Shown here: in pieces, positions 43,588 through 52,759 of the stretch
Layout of the letters: each line of letters begins with the position of its first letter
Position numbering within the stretch: the stretch's first letter is position 1
Assembly (NCBI RefSeq): GCF_011758645.1
Contig: NZ_JAAMOZ010000003.1
Span: 1 to 64,000 of the forward strand
Length of the DNA: 64,000 nt
DNA from: Brooklawnia cerclae
GTDB lineage: Bacteria > Actinomycetota > Actinomycetes > Propionibacteriales > Propionibacteriaceae
Direction of reading: 5' to 3'
The notes under the pieces: model-generated
Databases searched by the model: none
Seen by the model: the letters and a program-made list of their open reading frames with translations, nothing else
What the model was told of the DNA's origin: nothing
Position numbers and translations under genes: made by a program

Positions 43588-45486
43588 ATGAGAACCCCCT
43601 TCGGCGCATGGCGAGCGACCTACACTCCTGGACGCTGGGTCGCGCTGTCCGGGCCCACATCGATGGTCGTCCTCCAGCCCGCGCCACCGGCGGCGTCCGG
43701 GCTGTTCGCGAACCTGTGGGACCAATTGCTGACCAGTGCCTCGATCACACAGGTGAGTGCGACGCTCGCGTCCTTCGGGCTCGACTCGATGCCCGACCTG
43801 GCGGTCTTCTTCTGGGACGACGAGCAGGTGCACTGCCTGCTCCGCGGCGCGATCCAGGTTCTGGACGCCGACTCGGGCGAGCCGCTCGCGGGCGGTGGCG
43901 GGGCCCACACCTGGTACGAGGCGTCCCTGACGACACGCCGTATCTACGTGCCGCTGGACGAAGTGGACGCGGGCGATCTGCTGCAGTTGCCCCTGGTGGT
44001 CGGCGGGGCCGAGGTCTCGGCGGTGTTCCTGGACGCGAGCACCACCGATGAGTCCGCCCCCGCCGTGTCGGCGGAGGATTCCGCACTGTCGCCCGGGATC
44101 CCCGCGCCGGTCACGATCGGCGAGGAGACCCCCGATGATGCGGGCCGGCACTTCGCGGGCGCCTTCGAGACCCCTGGGGCGTTCGAGGTCGTGGACGAGG
44201 ACGAGGAGGCCCCCGCGGGCATCGCGGGTATCACCGGGCCCCCGGTCGCCTTCGGGCCGCCCCCGGTCGAGTCCTTCCTCGCCGGATCGGCCGCGTTCCA
44301 GTCCGCCCCACCCGAACCGGCTCCACTCGACTCCACCCGGCCCGACCTGATGCAGCCCGACGCGGTGCAGGCGTTCCCCGCGTCCGGCGAACCGTTCGCC
44401 GACTCCGTCCCCGTGCTGCCGGAGGAATGGGGCGGTGCCGGGCTCGAACCCGATGTGGCGGTCGAGCCGGAACCCTCGCCCGTGGACGAGCCGGACGTCC
44501 CCTGGCAGCCGGAGCAGGCCCCGTTCGGCGCGGAGTCGTTCGGCGCCGCGTCGTTCGAGCCGGAGCAGGCACCGTCCGAGTCGGTCCCGTTCGGCGCGGA
44601 GTCGTTCGGGTCGGTTCCGTTCGCACCGCAGCCCCGCCTCGAACAGCCGCCGGCGCCGCGTCCCGAGGCTCCGCGCGGCCCGCGGGCACCCGTGGAGCCC
44701 ACGCAGGTGCTGGGGGAGCGTCCCCCGTGGGCCCCCGGGCAGGATCCCGCCGATCAGGATCCCGCGGAGTTCGGGCATGCGTTCAGCGCCTACCGCGGGC
44801 GGCCCAACACGACCGGCCCCTGGGGTGCGGGCGGGTTCGCCGCACCCGTGGCCGCCGGGATGCCGGTGGCGGAGGCGTCCGTGCCGATCGCGTCCCAGGT
44901 GCCCCCGCCGGTGCCGGTGCCCCGTCCCCTCGGTCGCAACGTGGACGCGGGCGAGGACCACGACGGAGAGACGGTGTTCACCACGGGCATCGCGGCCACC
45001 CACAAGCCCGCGGGGGGCCGGAACAGCGACAACAACCTCGTCCTGGCCGCGTTGTGCCCGCTCGGCCATCCGAACGCGCCCGGCACGCTGCAGTGCCGCA
45101 TCTGCGGCGGCTACGTCGACTCGCACAACCCGCAACTGGTCAACACACCGCTGCTCGCCGTGCTGCAGACCTCGACCGGTGACCAGGTGCCGTTGACCGG
45201 CCCGGTGCTCATCGGCCGTGCGCCGTCCAACTCCGGCAACGACCTGGACGCCGAACTTCTGCGGGTGCCGAGCCCCAACCACGACATCAGCCGCACGCAT
45301 GTGCGCGTCGCGCCACGTGAGTGGACCGTCGAGGTGACTGACCTCTACTCGACCAACGGGACGACGATCGTCCCCCCCAACGGGCAGCCGGTCAAACTGG
45401 AGTCCGGGCAGACGGTCGGGCTCGCCGTCGGCGGTGCGATCGATCTCGGGGACGGCCAGGTCATCGTCCTCCTGCCGCCCGTCTGA
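43588..45486 (+). CDS. FHA-domain protein with zinc-ribbon-like motif, first gene of a PFNA-like cluster
   Basis: 632 residues. About 1-150 is a folded unknown domain (WDQLLTSASITQVSATLASFGL; DLAVFFWDDEQVHCLLRGAIQV). About 150-480 is acidic, Pro-rich low complexity with AESFGAASFEPEQAPSE-like repeats. Then a four-ligand motif C-x2-GH-x9-C-x2-C (CPLGHPNAPGTLQCRICGGY, about 490-510) and an FHA domain (about 525-632) with VLIGRAPS, SRTHVRV and STNGTT, so phosphothreonine binding is expected. No signal peptide or membrane helix. Similar cytoplasmic FHA proteins sit in actinobacterial clusters with MoxR, DUF58 and transglutaminase genes. ATG 43588; no strong ribosome site. Confidence 0.82.
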   Translation: MRTPFGAWRATYTPGRWVALSGPTSMVVLQPAPPAASGLFANLWDQLLTSASITQVSATLASFGLDSMPDLAVFFWDDEQVHCLLRGAIQVLDADSGEPLAGGGGAHTWYEASLTTRRIYVPLDEVDAGDLLQLPLVVGGAEVSAVFLDASTTDESAPAVSAEDSALSPGIPAPVTIGEETPDDAGRHFAGAFETPGAFEVVDEDEEAPAGIAGITGPPVAFGPPPVESFLAGSAAFQSAPPEPAPLDSTRPDLMQPDAVQAFPASGEPFADSVPVLPEEWGGAGLEPDVAVEPEPSPVDEPDVPWQPEQAPFGAESFGAASFEPEQAPSESVPFGAESFGSVPFAPQPRLEQPPAPRPEAPRGPRAPVEPTQVLGERPPWAPGQDPADQDPAEFGHAFSAYRGRPNTTGPWGAGGFAAPVAAGMPVAEASVPIASQVPPPVPVPRPLGRNVDAGEDHDGETVFTTGIAATHKPAGGRNSDNNLVLAALCPLGHPNAPGTLQCRICGGYVDSHNPQLVNTPLLAVLQTSTGDQVPLTGPVLIGRAPSNSGNDLDAELLRVPSPNHDISRTHVRVAPREWTVEVTDLYSTNGTTIVPPNGQPVKLESGQTVGLAVGGAIDLGDGQVIVLLPPV

Positions 45487-45661
45487 CTACGTACCGGCGG
45501 ACGCGGGAACGATGCGGACGCGGCCAGCTGAGCCGCGGGCGGTCGCCTGATCGCTTCGGCGTGACCCCCTCGGGGGGTGGAATAGTGCTTCCGGGGCGGT
45601 CGCCCGGGTGAGAATGCTCGGGGGCGCTCGGCCGTGCCCCTCGGACTGGCTGAGAGGTTGC

Positions 45662-48600
45662 ATGGCGAAGCAGGGCGGAACCCGGCTCGGGGTCGGCGCG
45701 AGAACGCGTGCCCTGCTGGCCGAGCGACGCAGTGTCCGCCTCGCCGGTGGCTGGCTCCGCCGCTCCTGGGCGACGGTGCTGGTGGTCGTGATCTCGATGG
45801 CCGTGGCCTTCTTCGCCTTCGTCAACCCGGGTGAGGCAGCCACCGACCTGCATCTGGACGAGGGATCGGTCTACGTCCAGAACCAGGGGCGCGCGATGGT
45901 CGGCGGCCTCAACTACCAGATCGACCAGATCGCCGCGGCCACGTCGGTGGGCGACACGGCCACCACCCTGCTGCAGGAGGACGGCACGGTTCTGGTGAAC
46001 AACGCCGGTAGTTCGACCCTGCAGATCTACGACCCCGCCACCAACACCCTGTCCAGCCCGGTGACCCCGCCGGTCGACGCGCAGCTCAGCCTCAACAACG
46101 GCGTCCTCGCGGTGACCAACCCCGAGAACGGCAAGGTGTGGTTCGGGCCCGTCGACGAGATCGCCCGGTCCGACTTCAAGGGCAACGCCGACCTCGACCT
46201 CGGCGACTGGGGCCAGGCGGTCGTCACCACTGACGGCGAGGTGATCGGCCTGAACGTCCAGGACTCCACGATCGTGCGGCCCGACGGCTCCGTGGTCGAG
46301 ATCCCCTTCCAGGTCGACAGTTCCTCACCCACGGCACAGCTGTCGGCGATCGGCGACAAAGCCGTCGTCCTCGACCGGACGAGTCAGCAGATCTGGGTCG
46401 AGGGAGACCGGCAGGCGGTGACCATCAGCTCGGGCTCCACCGCACAGCTCGCCCCGCCGATGCCCAATACGCTGGCCTCGGGCCGGGGGGGCAGCGCGAT
46501 CTACGCCACGCAGGCTGGGCTCAACACGATCGCGGACGGGGCGCCCGCGTCGCTGTCGGGGTCGATGGATGCCAGCCCGACCGAGCCCGTCGTCGTCAAC
46601 GGGTGTGCCTACGGCGCCTTCGAGACCCGCGTCGTCAAGGTGTGCACCGGTGGCGAGCCCGAGATTCAGGACATCCCGCAGCTGCCGGCCGACGCCGATC
46701 TGCAGTTCCAGGTGAACCGCGGCATCGTCGTCCTGCAGGACGTGTCGTCCGGCATCGTCTGGCTGGTCGACAAGGACATGCTGGTGGTCGACAACTGGGA
46801 GGAGGTCGCCCCGTCCACCCAGACGAGGCAGTCCGACCCCAACCCGCCGGACGATCGCACGACGCTTCCCGATCGCACCCAGGCCAACCGGGCTCCCGTC
46901 GCCCTCGACGACCCCGACCTCGGCGCACGCGCCGGCCGGTCGACGCGCCTGTCCATCCTCGACAACGACTCGGACGAGGACGGCGACATCATCACGGTGA
47001 GCGAGGTGTCGTCCGTCGAAGGGGCGACGCTCGAGCTCACCGGCAACGGCTCCGGCCTGCAGATCACCCTGCCCGCGGACGCCACCGGCACTCACCAGTT
47101 CACCTACACGATCTCGGACGGGCGCGGGGGCACGGCGTCGGCCACGGCCACGGTCAAGGTGCTCCCGGCCGACCAGTCCGGCGGGAACACCGCGCCGGAG
47201 AACATCCGGCCCGGCGAGACCCTCATCGTGGGCTCGGGGACGACGGCCAGCAAGCGGGTGCTGCTCACCTGGCGCGATCCCGACGGCGACGACCTGGTGC
47301 TCGTCAATGCCCTGCCGGAGACGAACGACTCCGAGGACGAGGTGACCTTCACCCCCGACGGAACGGTGACGTTCCGCGACGTCGGCAAGACCACGGGGAC
47401 GAAGAAGGTGCGGGTGTTCGTCAGCGACGGGACGACACAGGTCGAGGGGATCCTGCTCGTCGACGTGCGGGAGCGGGGACAGGCTCCGCCGGTCGCCAAC
47501 GGCGACTTCGTCACGACCATGGTCGACAGGGAGGTCGTCGTCTCGCCGCTCGACAACGACGAGGGTAACAACCTCATGCTGACCGAGATCGATCAGTCGA
47601 CGCAGGACTTCACCGTCACGCCCAACTACCCCGAGGGCACGTTCACCTTCCGCTCGTCGAGCCCGGGCACCTATTACCTGACCTACAAGGTGAACAACGG
47701 GTCGGTGTCGTCCGGGCTGATCCGCGTCGACGTCCTGCCCACCACCGACGAGAACCATGCCCCGGTCGCGCTGCGCGACGTGGCCCTCGTGCCGTTCGGC
47801 GGCTCGGTGGTGATCGACCCGCTGCTCAACGACACCGACGCGGACAACGACGTGCTGGTCGTCCAGTCGATCACCCAGAACCCGGCGGTCAAGGTCGTCA
47901 TGCAGGAGCGCCACCTGCTCACCATCTCGATGGTGACGCACACCGACACCCCCATCGCCCTCACGTACTGGGTGTCCGACGGGCGCAACTCCACTCCGGG
48001 GACGATCGTCGTGTTTCCCTCGCCCGAGGCCGGTTCCCACCTGCCGCGCGCCGAGAACGACACGGTGAAGGTGCGGGCGGGTGCGACGGTCAGCGTCCCC
48101 GTGCTCGACAACGACGTCTCCCCGGTGGGTCTCGACCTGACGGTCTCCGGCCTGCCCGACAACCCGCTGGGCGATCTGGCGTGGGTCGACGGCGACTACG
48201 TGCGCATTCAGGTGCCCGCGGCGACCGCGGCGACCACGATGTCGCTGACCTACGAGATCACCGATTCGGCGGGCATGGCCGACGCGGCCACCATCTCGGT
48301 CACGGTCATCAGCGCGGACGCACAGAACGAGGCCCCGGTGCCGGAGCTGGTCACCGCCCGTGTGCTGTCGAACAGCGTGACCACCATCACGATCCCCCTG
48401 ACCGGCATCGACCCGAACGGGGACGCCACACGCCTGCTGGGCCTGGGCTCCGGGCCGTCCCTGGGCCGGATAGTCGAGGTCGGCGACGGCTGGCTGCGCT
48501 ACGAGGCCTATCAGGACTCGCGCGGCACCGACACCTTCCGGTACCAGGTGGTCGACTCGCTGGGGGCGGTCGGAACCGGCGAGATCCGCATCGGCGTCGC

Positions 48601-51600
48601 CCCGCCGTCGGACGACAACACCGCCCCGACGGGTGTGCCGGACGAGGTGACCGTGCGTCCGGGCCCTTCGCTGACGCTGCCGGTGATGGCGAACGACTAC
48701 GACATCGACGGCGACCAGTTCGGCTTCCTCGACACCGACTCGCTCGACGCGGACTTCGAGGCGACCGTCACCGACGATCAGTACGTCAGCGTCGTCGCAC
48801 CCTCCGAGCCGGGCGACTACGTCGGCCAGTACTACCTGATGGACAGCCGCGGTTCGACCGGCAGCGGGCTGATCTACCTGCATGTGGACGAGGACGCCCC
48901 ACTGCTGGCGCCGGAGGCGAACGACGACCAGGTGGTGGTGAACGACATCATCGACCAGGAGTGGGTCGACGTCGATGTGCTGGCGAACGACTTCGACGTG
49001 GACGGTCCGCGTTCCGAACTCGTCGTCTCGCTGCCCGGCACGGGTTCGGAGGGCTCGCAGGTGGAGGCCACCGTCGTCGACGGCAAGGTCAGCGTCCACG
49101 TCAGTGACCAGATGCAACAGGTGCGCTACACGATCACCGACGCGGACGGCAACTCCGCCGAGGCGGTGATCGTCGTCCCGGGCCGCAACGACTCGGTGCC
49201 GGTGCTGGCGCTGCCGGATGCGGAGAACTCGGTCGAGGCCGGCAAGGTGCTCACGATCAACTTCGACACCATGCTGCTCGGAACGCAGGGCCGCAGCGTC
49301 CGGCTGACGAGCGCCGACACCGTGAAGGCCACCAAGGGGACGGTCAACATCCGCCCCGAGGGCATCGACTTCCAGGCCGACGTGCGGTACGCGGGGCCCG
49401 CGTCGGTGGTGTTCGAGGTGATCGACGACACCGACCCGACCGACAAGACGGCTCGCCGTGCCTACATCTCGGTGTCGATCACGGTGACCCCCGCGGACTC
49501 CGGTGACGGCTCGCAACGCGACCAGGACAGCGTCTCGAACCGCGCGCCCGAGGGCCCCAGCCAGATCACCCTCGAGGTGGGTGCGGGCGAGTCCGATCAG
49601 CAGTTCCCCCTGCGGGGGCGGTTCAGCGACCCCGAGGGCGACAACTTCTCGTTCCAGTCGTGGGAACAGGTGAGCGGCGACGGCGGGGTCTCGTGGAGCT
49701 CGTCGGTCGGCGGCGACACGATCGTCGCCCGCGGTGGCATGACCAACAAGGGCTCCCAGGTGACCCTGCGCGGGCATGTGGTGGACGCGTACGGGGCGGG
49801 CCGCGAGGTGACCGTCATCATCAACGTGATCGGCTCGACGCGTCCCCTGCCCGTGGCCCAGACCGACACGGTGGACGACGCGGACGCCGGCCGGCCCAGA
49901 TCGGTGCCGGTGCTCGCCAACGACCGGTCGTACCTGGAAGGGGACCAGAGCCTCAAGGTGCTCAGCGCCCGGGTCGTCTCGGGCACCGGGTCGGCGAGCG
50001 TCAGCGGCGACAACGTCGTGGTGACCCCCGGCGACGACTTCGTGGGGACGATGACCGTCTCGTACACCATCGTGGACGCCACCGGCGACACCGCCCGGCA
50101 GGTCGACGGCGTGATCCAGCTGAACGTGCGGGCGCGCCCGAGCAAGCCGGGCGTCCCGACGATCGAGGAGGAGGGCAACAAGCAGGTCACGCTCAAGTGG
50201 ACGTCGAACTCCAGCAACGGCCTTCCGGTGATCGAGCGCGTCGTCACGGCCACGGGCGCCAACGGGTCGCAGGTGGTGTTCGACGAGTGCGAGGCCAACG
50301 TCTGCACGGTCACGGGGCTGACCAACGACCTCGCCTACACGTTCCATGTGCAGGAGGGCAACGAACTGGGCTTGTCGGACGCCTCCGGTGAGTCGGCGGC
50401 GGGAACCCCGGACGTGAAACCGCCGAAGGTGTCGACCCCGACCCTGGAGTTCCCGGGTGCGAACCGGCCGGGCGAGTTGCGCCTCACGTGGTCCGCGCCG
50501 CAGTTCGAGGGCTCGGCCGTCAGCGAGTACACGATCACCTCGTCGGACGGCAGCGTGCCGACCGTCACCGTACCGGCCGGCACGACCAGCTATACCTTCA
50601 CCGGGCTCACGAACTACGCCAGTTACCAGTTCACGGTCAGCGCGACGAACAAGAAGGGAACCTCCGACCCCTCCAATCCGTCCAACGTGGAGCATCCGTC
50701 GGCTGCACCACCGAGCCCGGCGGCGCCGACCGTGTACGACACGAACGACTGGTCCGGCCAGTCGCTGGACGTGCAGTGGACGGTGCCTCCTCAGCAGGGG
50801 GACCAGTTCACGGTGTACCTGGTGGCCCAGGGCGGCGGCCGCGAGATCGTGCAGCAGGTGGACGCGGGCAGCGGTGGCGGTACCACGCGGATCACGGGTC
50901 TGTCGCGGCGAACGGAGTACCGGGTGTTCGTGCGCATCACCACGCGGGGTGGCACCACCGACGGCCCGTCGTCCAGTTCGGTGACCACGACGGCCGCGCC
51001 GGAGAACCCGGCCACGGGTACGATCTCGGCGAGCGCGCCCGACACGATCACGTTCACCCTGGGCGGCAACTCGGGCCAGGACTGGGACTACGCGCTCGTG
51101 GAGCTGGTGGGCACGGGGCAGCAGCCCGTCTCGTTGCAGCCGGGCGAGAGCCACAGGTTCACGGTGAGCGACTACTACACGGACTTCCACGTGAGGACCA
51201 CGGCGGTGGCGTCGGCGAACTCGGGTCCCAAGACCGGCGCGACGTGGGACTCCGAATCAGCGCGTGCCTACGGGACGCCGACGATCGGCGTCACACATGT
51301 CGGTTACACAACGGACAACAAGGCCGTGTTCCGGGTCGGCAGCGTCCAGGCGAACGGCACCAACTGGCAGATCACGACGCCGGCGGGCGGCTGGGAGGGC
51401 CAGGAGTTCGAGGTCGAGACCGGTGGCAAGCAGGTCTCCACGACCGTGGAGGTGTGCGACACCGGCCACTCCGGCAACTGCTCCACCGCCACCGCGACGG
51501 CCAAACCGGCCCTGGCGGCGTCCGGAGGCAAGTCGGGCGCCCTGACGATCACCATCAACGACACCTCCGCACCGACCTGGGCCTGCTCCGTGGGCGGTTG

Positions 51601-51733
51601 GAGCGGGAACGTGGCGAGCGGCTCCGAGCAGAAGATCACGGTCACCCCGACCCCCGAGGCCGGCAAGCAGACCCTCACGTGCAACGTCCCCTGGACCGAT
51701 CGTGAGCACAGCGTGGACGTGACCTTCTCATGA
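45662..51733 (+). CDS. Giant membrane-anchored surface protein with Ig/cadherin-like and fibronectin III repeats
   Basis: 2023 residues. A basic cytoplasmic start (about 1-33) precedes a single membrane helix (SWATVLVVVISMAVAFFAFV). About 60-405 is an extracellular region with beta-propeller-like short repeats (VYVQNQGRAMVGG; VLVNNAGSSTLQIYDP). From about 409 to 1490 run nine to ten Ig/cadherin-like repeats with Ca2+-type loops (ILDNDSDEDGD, LLNDTDADND, LANDFDVDGP). From about 1490 to 1780 are three FN3 domains (KPGVPTIEEEGNKQVTLKWTS first). The last 240 residues are another beta-rich region with paired Cys. It resembles the fn3 gene product of bifidobacterial PFNA clusters. GAGAGG precedes ATG 45662. 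Confidence 0.88.
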   Translation: MAKQGGTRLGVGARTRALLAERRSVRLAGGWLRRSWATVLVVVISMAVAFFAFVNPGEAATDLHLDEGSVYVQNQGRAMVGGLNYQIDQIAAATSVGDTATTLLQEDGTVLVNNAGSSTLQIYDPATNTLSSPVTPPVDAQLSLNNGVLAVTNPENGKVWFGPVDEIARSDFKGNADLDLGDWGQAVVTTDGEVIGLNVQDSTIVRPDGSVVEIPFQVDSSSPTAQLSAIGDKAVVLDRTSQQIWVEGDRQAVTISSGSTAQLAPPMPNTLASGRGGSAIYATQAGLNTIADGAPASLSGSMDASPTEPVVVNGCAYGAFETRVVKVCTGGEPEIQDIPQLPADADLQFQVNRGIVVLQDVSSGIVWLVDKDMLVVDNWEEVAPSTQTRQSDPNPPDDRTTLPDRTQANRAPVALDDPDLGARAGRSTRLSILDNDSDEDGDIITVSEVSSVEGATLELTGNGSGLQITLPADATGTHQFTYTISDGRGGTASATATVKVLPADQSGGNTAPENIRPGETLIVGSGTTASKRVLLTWRDPDGDDLVLVNALPETNDSEDEVTFTPDGTVTFRDVGKTTGTKKVRVFVSDGTTQVEGILLVDVRERGQAPPVANGDFVTTMVDREVVVSPLDNDEGNNLMLTEIDQSTQDFTVTPNYPEGTFTFRSSSPGTYYLTYKVNNGSVSSGLIRVDVLPTTDENHAPVALRDVALVPFGGSVVIDPLLNDTDADNDVLVVQSITQNPAVKVVMQERHLLTISMVTHTDTPIALTYWVSDGRNSTPGTIVVFPSPEAGSHLPRAENDTVKVRAGATVSVPVLDNDVSPVGLDLTVSGLPDNPLGDLAWVDGDYVRIQVPAATAATTMSLTYEITDSAGMADAATISVTVISADAQNEAPVPELVTARVLSNSVTTITIPLTGIDPNGDATRLLGLGSGPSLGRIVEVGDGWLRYEAYQDSRGTDTFRYQVVDSLGAVGTGEIRIGVAPPSDDNTAPTGVPDEVTVRPGPSLTLPVMANDYDIDGDQFGFLDTDSLDADFEATVTDDQYVSVVAPSEPGDYVGQYYLMDSRGSTGSGLIYLHVDEDAPLLAPEANDDQVVVNDIIDQEWVDVDVLANDFDVDGPRSELVVSLPGTGSEGSQVEATVVDGKVSVHVSDQMQQVRYTITDADGNSAEAVIVVPGRNDSVPVLALPDAENSVEAGKVLTINFDTMLLGTQGRSVRLTSADTVKATKGTVNIRPEGIDFQADVRYAGPASVVFEVIDDTDPTDKTARRAYISVSITVTPADSGDGSQRDQDSVSNRAPEGPSQITLEVGAGESDQQFPLRGRFSDPEGDNFSFQSWEQVSGDGGVSWSSSVGGDTIVARGGMTNKGSQVTLRGHVVDAYGAGREVTVIINVIGSTRPLPVAQTDTVDDADAGRPRSVPVLANDRSYLEGDQSLKVLSARVVSGTGSASVSGDNVVVTPGDDFVGTMTVSYTIVDATGDTARQVDGVIQLNVRARPSKPGVPTIEEEGNKQVTLKWTSNSSNGLPVIERVVTATGANGSQVVFDECEANVCTVTGLTNDLAYTFHVQEGNELGLSDASGESAAGTPDVKPPKVSTPTLEFPGANRPGELRLTWSAPQFEGSAVSEYTITSSDGSVPTVTVPAGTTSYTFTGLTNYASYQFTVSATNKKGTSDPSNPSNVEHPSAAPPSPAAPTVYDTNDWSGQSLDVQWTVPPQQGDQFTVYLVAQGGGREIVQQVDAGSGGGTTRITGLSRRTEYRVFVRITTRGGTTDGPSSSSVTTTAAPENPATGTISASAPDTITFTLGGNSGQDWDYALVELVGTGQQPVSLQPGESHRFTVSDYYTDFHVRTTAVASANSGPKTGATWDSESARAYGTPTIGVTHVGYTTDNKAVFRVGSVQANGTNWQITTPAGGWEGQEFEVETGGKQVSTTVEVCDTGHSGNCSTATATAKPALAASGGKSGALTITINDTSAPTWACSVGGWSGNVASGSEQKITVTPTPEAGKQTLTCNVPWTDREHSVDVTFS

Positions 51734-51779
51734 CCCCGCACACCCTCACCCATGGACGAGAAGTAGGAGAACGATCCCC

Positions 51780-52751
51780 ATGGCCATGACCATCGACCAG
51801 GCCCACTGGTTCGCAGACACCTTCGCCAGCGTGGTCCGCAACGTCGAGCGCGCGATCATGGGCAAGACCGAGGCCGTGCGGCTGGCGGTGACCTGCCTGC
51901 TCGCGGAGGGGCACCTGCTGCTGGAGGACTACCCCGGCACCGGCAAGACGACGCTGGCCCGCGCGCTCGCCCAGAGCGTCCAGGGCCAGTCGAGCCGCAT
52001 CCAGTTCACCCCCGACCTGCTGCCGTCCGACGTCACCGGCGTCACGATCTACGACCAGAAGACCGGCGACTTCGAGTTCCACGCGGGGCCGATCTTCGCG
52101 AACATCGTGCTCGCCGACGAGATCAACCGCGCCTCGCCCAAGACGCAGTCGGCGCTGCTCGAGGTGATGGAGGAGAGCCGGGTGACCGTCGACGGCCACC
52201 CCTACCCGGTGGGCGCGCCGTTCATGGTGATCGCCACCCAGAACCCGATCGAGCAGGCGGGCACTTACCGGCTGCCCGAGGCCCAGCTCGACCGCTTTCT
52301 CATGAAGACCACGCTCGGGTATCCCGACCGCGACGCCACTCTGCGCATCCTGGCGACGGGCGGGACGCGTCCCCGGTCGGCCGCCTTGGCCGCCGTCATC
52401 ACCACCCAGGCGGTCACCGAGATGAGCCAGTTGGCGTCCTCGGTGCACGTGGAACCTGCGGTGTTCGACTACATCGCGCGCGTGGTCGAGGCGACCCGCG
52501 TGGCCGACGACGTGCGTCTGGGGGTCTCGGTGCGCGGTGGGCTGGCGCTGGTGCGCTGCACGCGCGTGTGGGCGGCCTCACAGGGGCGTCACTTCGTCGT
52601 CCCGGACGACATCAAGATGCTCGCCGTGCCCTGCCTCGCCCACAGGCTGATCCTCGATCCCGAGAGCGAGTTCAACGGGGTCACCGGCGAGCAGGTGATG
52701 GCGCGGGTGATCGGCAGCGTCCAGCCGCCCACCGAGCGGGCAGTGAGCTGA
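51780..52751 (+). CDS. MoxR-family AAA+ ATPase
   Basis: 323-residue MoxR ATPase, a class of chaperone-like AAA+ proteins. Walker A LLLEDYPGTGKTTLARALAQ (about 41-60), FTPDLLPSDVTGVTIYD, Walker B NIVLADEINRASPKTQSALLEVMEE, sensor 1 FMVIATQNPIEQAG, the DRFLMKTTLGYP segment and the C-terminal lid with VSVRGGLALVRCTR. MoxR proteins typically act with the DUF58 protein coded directly downstream, as here. GGAGA lies 9 nt before ATG 51780; a second in-frame ATG follows two codons later. 46 bp after the giant surface protein gene, same operon. Confidence 0.93.
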   Translation: MAMTIDQAHWFADTFASVVRNVERAIMGKTEAVRLAVTCLLAEGHLLLEDYPGTGKTTLARALAQSVQGQSSRIQFTPDLLPSDVTGVTIYDQKTGDFEFHAGPIFANIVLADEINRASPKTQSALLEVMEESRVTVDGHPYPVGAPFMVIATQNPIEQAGTYRLPEAQLDRFLMKTTLGYPDRDATLRILATGGTRPRSAALAAVITTQAVTEMSQLASSVHVEPAVFDYIARVVEATRVADDVRLGVSVRGGLALVRCTRVWAASQGRHFVVPDDIKMLAVPCLAHRLILDPESEFNGVTGEQVMARVIGSVQPPTERAVS

Positions 52752-52759
52752 GCGGGTCC

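Noticed and set aside
46325-51190. A 1600-codon open frame antisense to the giant surface protein gene
   Set aside because: High GC at third positions keeps antisense frames open. Its translation is rich in Arg/His/Val with no domain, while the plus strand codes for recognisable repeats. The same applies to long antisense frames over ppdK, cbiEGH and the transglutaminase-fold gene.
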